From the NCBI GenBank assembly GCA_017557715.1, contig JAFYYE010000162.1:1-7421 (forward strand): a DNA stretch of 7,421 nucleotides. Direction: 5' to 3'. A program made the position numbers and the translations under genes. Shown here piece after piece: positions 6,722 through 7,421 of the stretch. Positions within the stretch are counted from its first letter, which is position 1. Each line of letters begins with the position of its first letter. This DNA is from Pseudobutyrivibrio sp. GTDB taxonomy: Bacteria; Bacillota; Clostridia; Lachnospirales; Lachnospiraceae. The notes beneath the pieces were generated by a model. It did no database searches. It was not told the DNA's origin and saw only the letters and a program-made list of their open reading frames with translations.

Positions 6722-7421
6722 ATGGCAGTAAAATATGTTAGTACAAGAGATGCAAGCAAACAGGAGATTACAGCGTCACAGGCTATTTTAAAGGGACTTG
6801 CAGATGATGGAGGATTATTTGTACCTACATCTATTCCAAAGCTTGGTGTGTGTGTAGAGAAGCTTGCAGAGATGTCTTATCAGGAAGTGGCTTATGAGGT
6901 ACTTAAGCTTTTCCTTTCAGATTTTACAGAAGAAGAGTTAAAGCACTGCATTAACAGTGCATATGACAGCAAGTTTGACACAGAAGAGATTGCTCCTTTA
7001 GTTTATGCAGATGGAGCATATTACCTTGAGCTTTTCCATGGAGCAACTATTGCATTTAAAGATATGGCACTTTCAATTTTGCCTCATCTTATGATTACTT
7101 CCGCTCGTAAAAATAATATTAAGAACGATATCGTTATTCTTACAGCTACATCTGGTGATACAGGAAAGGCTGCACTTGCAGGCTTTGCAGATGTAGAGGG
7201 TACAAAGATTGTAGTGTTCTATCCAAAGAATGGTGTTTCTGCTATTCAGGAGCGTCAGATGGTGACACAAAAGGGAGATAACACTCATGTTGTTGGAATC
7301 AAGGGTAACTTTGATCAGGCACAGACAGGTGTTAAGCAGATGTTTAATGACAAGGCACTTGCAGCAGAGTTAGATGCTAAAGGCTTCCAGTTCTCATCTG
7401 CAAACTCTATTAATATTGGAC
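6722..7421 (+). CDS. thrC: Threonine synthase, N-terminal part (runs off the window)
   Basis: The frame is open from ATG 6722 to the window end, showing 233 residues, roughly half of a bacterial-type threonine synthase. The enzyme is cytoplasmic and PLP-dependent, and converts O-phospho-L-homoserine to L-threonine and phosphate in the last step of threonine synthesis. Visible hallmarks are the N-terminal YVSTRD and LADDGGLFVP motifs, the PLP-lysine motif FHGATIAFKD with Lys113 (usually FHGPTLAFKD), and the phosphate-binding loop TATSGDTGKAAL (141-152) with the downstream QERQMVTQKG region. The ribosome binding site GAGGG (6710-6714) lies 7 bp before the ATG. The gene follows the terminator of the ABC operon and appears to be an independent transcription unit; no T-box or leader attenuator is visible in the 140 bp upstream. 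The assignment is very secure; the C-terminal half cannot be assessed. Confidence 0.97.
   Translation, partial: MAVKYVSTRDASKQEITASQAILKGLADDGGLFVPTSIPKLGVCVEKLAEMSYQEVAYEVLKLFLSDFTEEELKHCINSAYDSKFDTEEIAPLVYADGAYYLELFHGATIAFKDMALSILPHLMITSARKNNIKNDIVILTATSGDTGKAALAGFADVEGTKIVVFYPKNGVSAIQERQMVTQKGDNTHVVGIKGNFDQAQTGVKQMFNDKALAAELDAKGFQFSSANSINIG

Overview
The window looks like chromosomal DNA from an anaerobic Firmicute, most likely a Lachnospiraceae member of the Butyrivibrio/Pseudobutyrivibrio/Roseburia kind. This is inferred from moderately AT-rich coding DNA, strong GAGGG/GGAGG ribosome binding sites, a two-module FtsX-type permease with a coiled coil, a clostridial-style transglutaminase-like exported protein, and an accessory Sec protein Asp2. 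No rRNA or other phylogenetic marker is present, so the assignment is tentative.

Layout. Bases 1-426 hold the C-terminal end of a polytopic membrane protein whose start lies outside the window; it may be a GT-C/PMT-like glycosyltransferase. After 33 bp comes a complete asp2 (460-1950, +), with the Ser/acidic/His residues of the Asp2 acetyltransferase-like fold intact. Together these suggest the end of a locus for making and exporting glycosylated surface proteins. Only 4 bp later, a convergent gene (1955-2791, -) encodes an exported transglutaminase-like protein with an intact Cys-His-Asp triad. The roughly 200 bp between 2791 and 2990 is a divergent promoter region. It carries a consensus -10 box for the minus-strand gene and a possible 17-codon leader ORF in front of the plus-strand operon.

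That operon encodes an ABC exporter-type system: an ATPase of the MacB/LolD class (2990-3691) directly abutting a 962-residue permease (3692-6580). The permease has two FtsX modules, about eight membrane segments and a long predicted extracellular coiled coil. The operon is closed by an intrinsic terminator (6618-6652). A separate transcription unit then starts thrC, threonine synthase (6722 to beyond the window end), which is housekeeping metabolism.

How the genes work together. The left part and the ABC operon both concern the cell envelope: glycoprotein processing, an extracellular transglutaminase-like protein, and a mechanotransmission-type ABC complex. No sequence evidence directly joins them into one system. 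I see no tRNA, CRISPR array, insertion sequence or other mobile-element signature.
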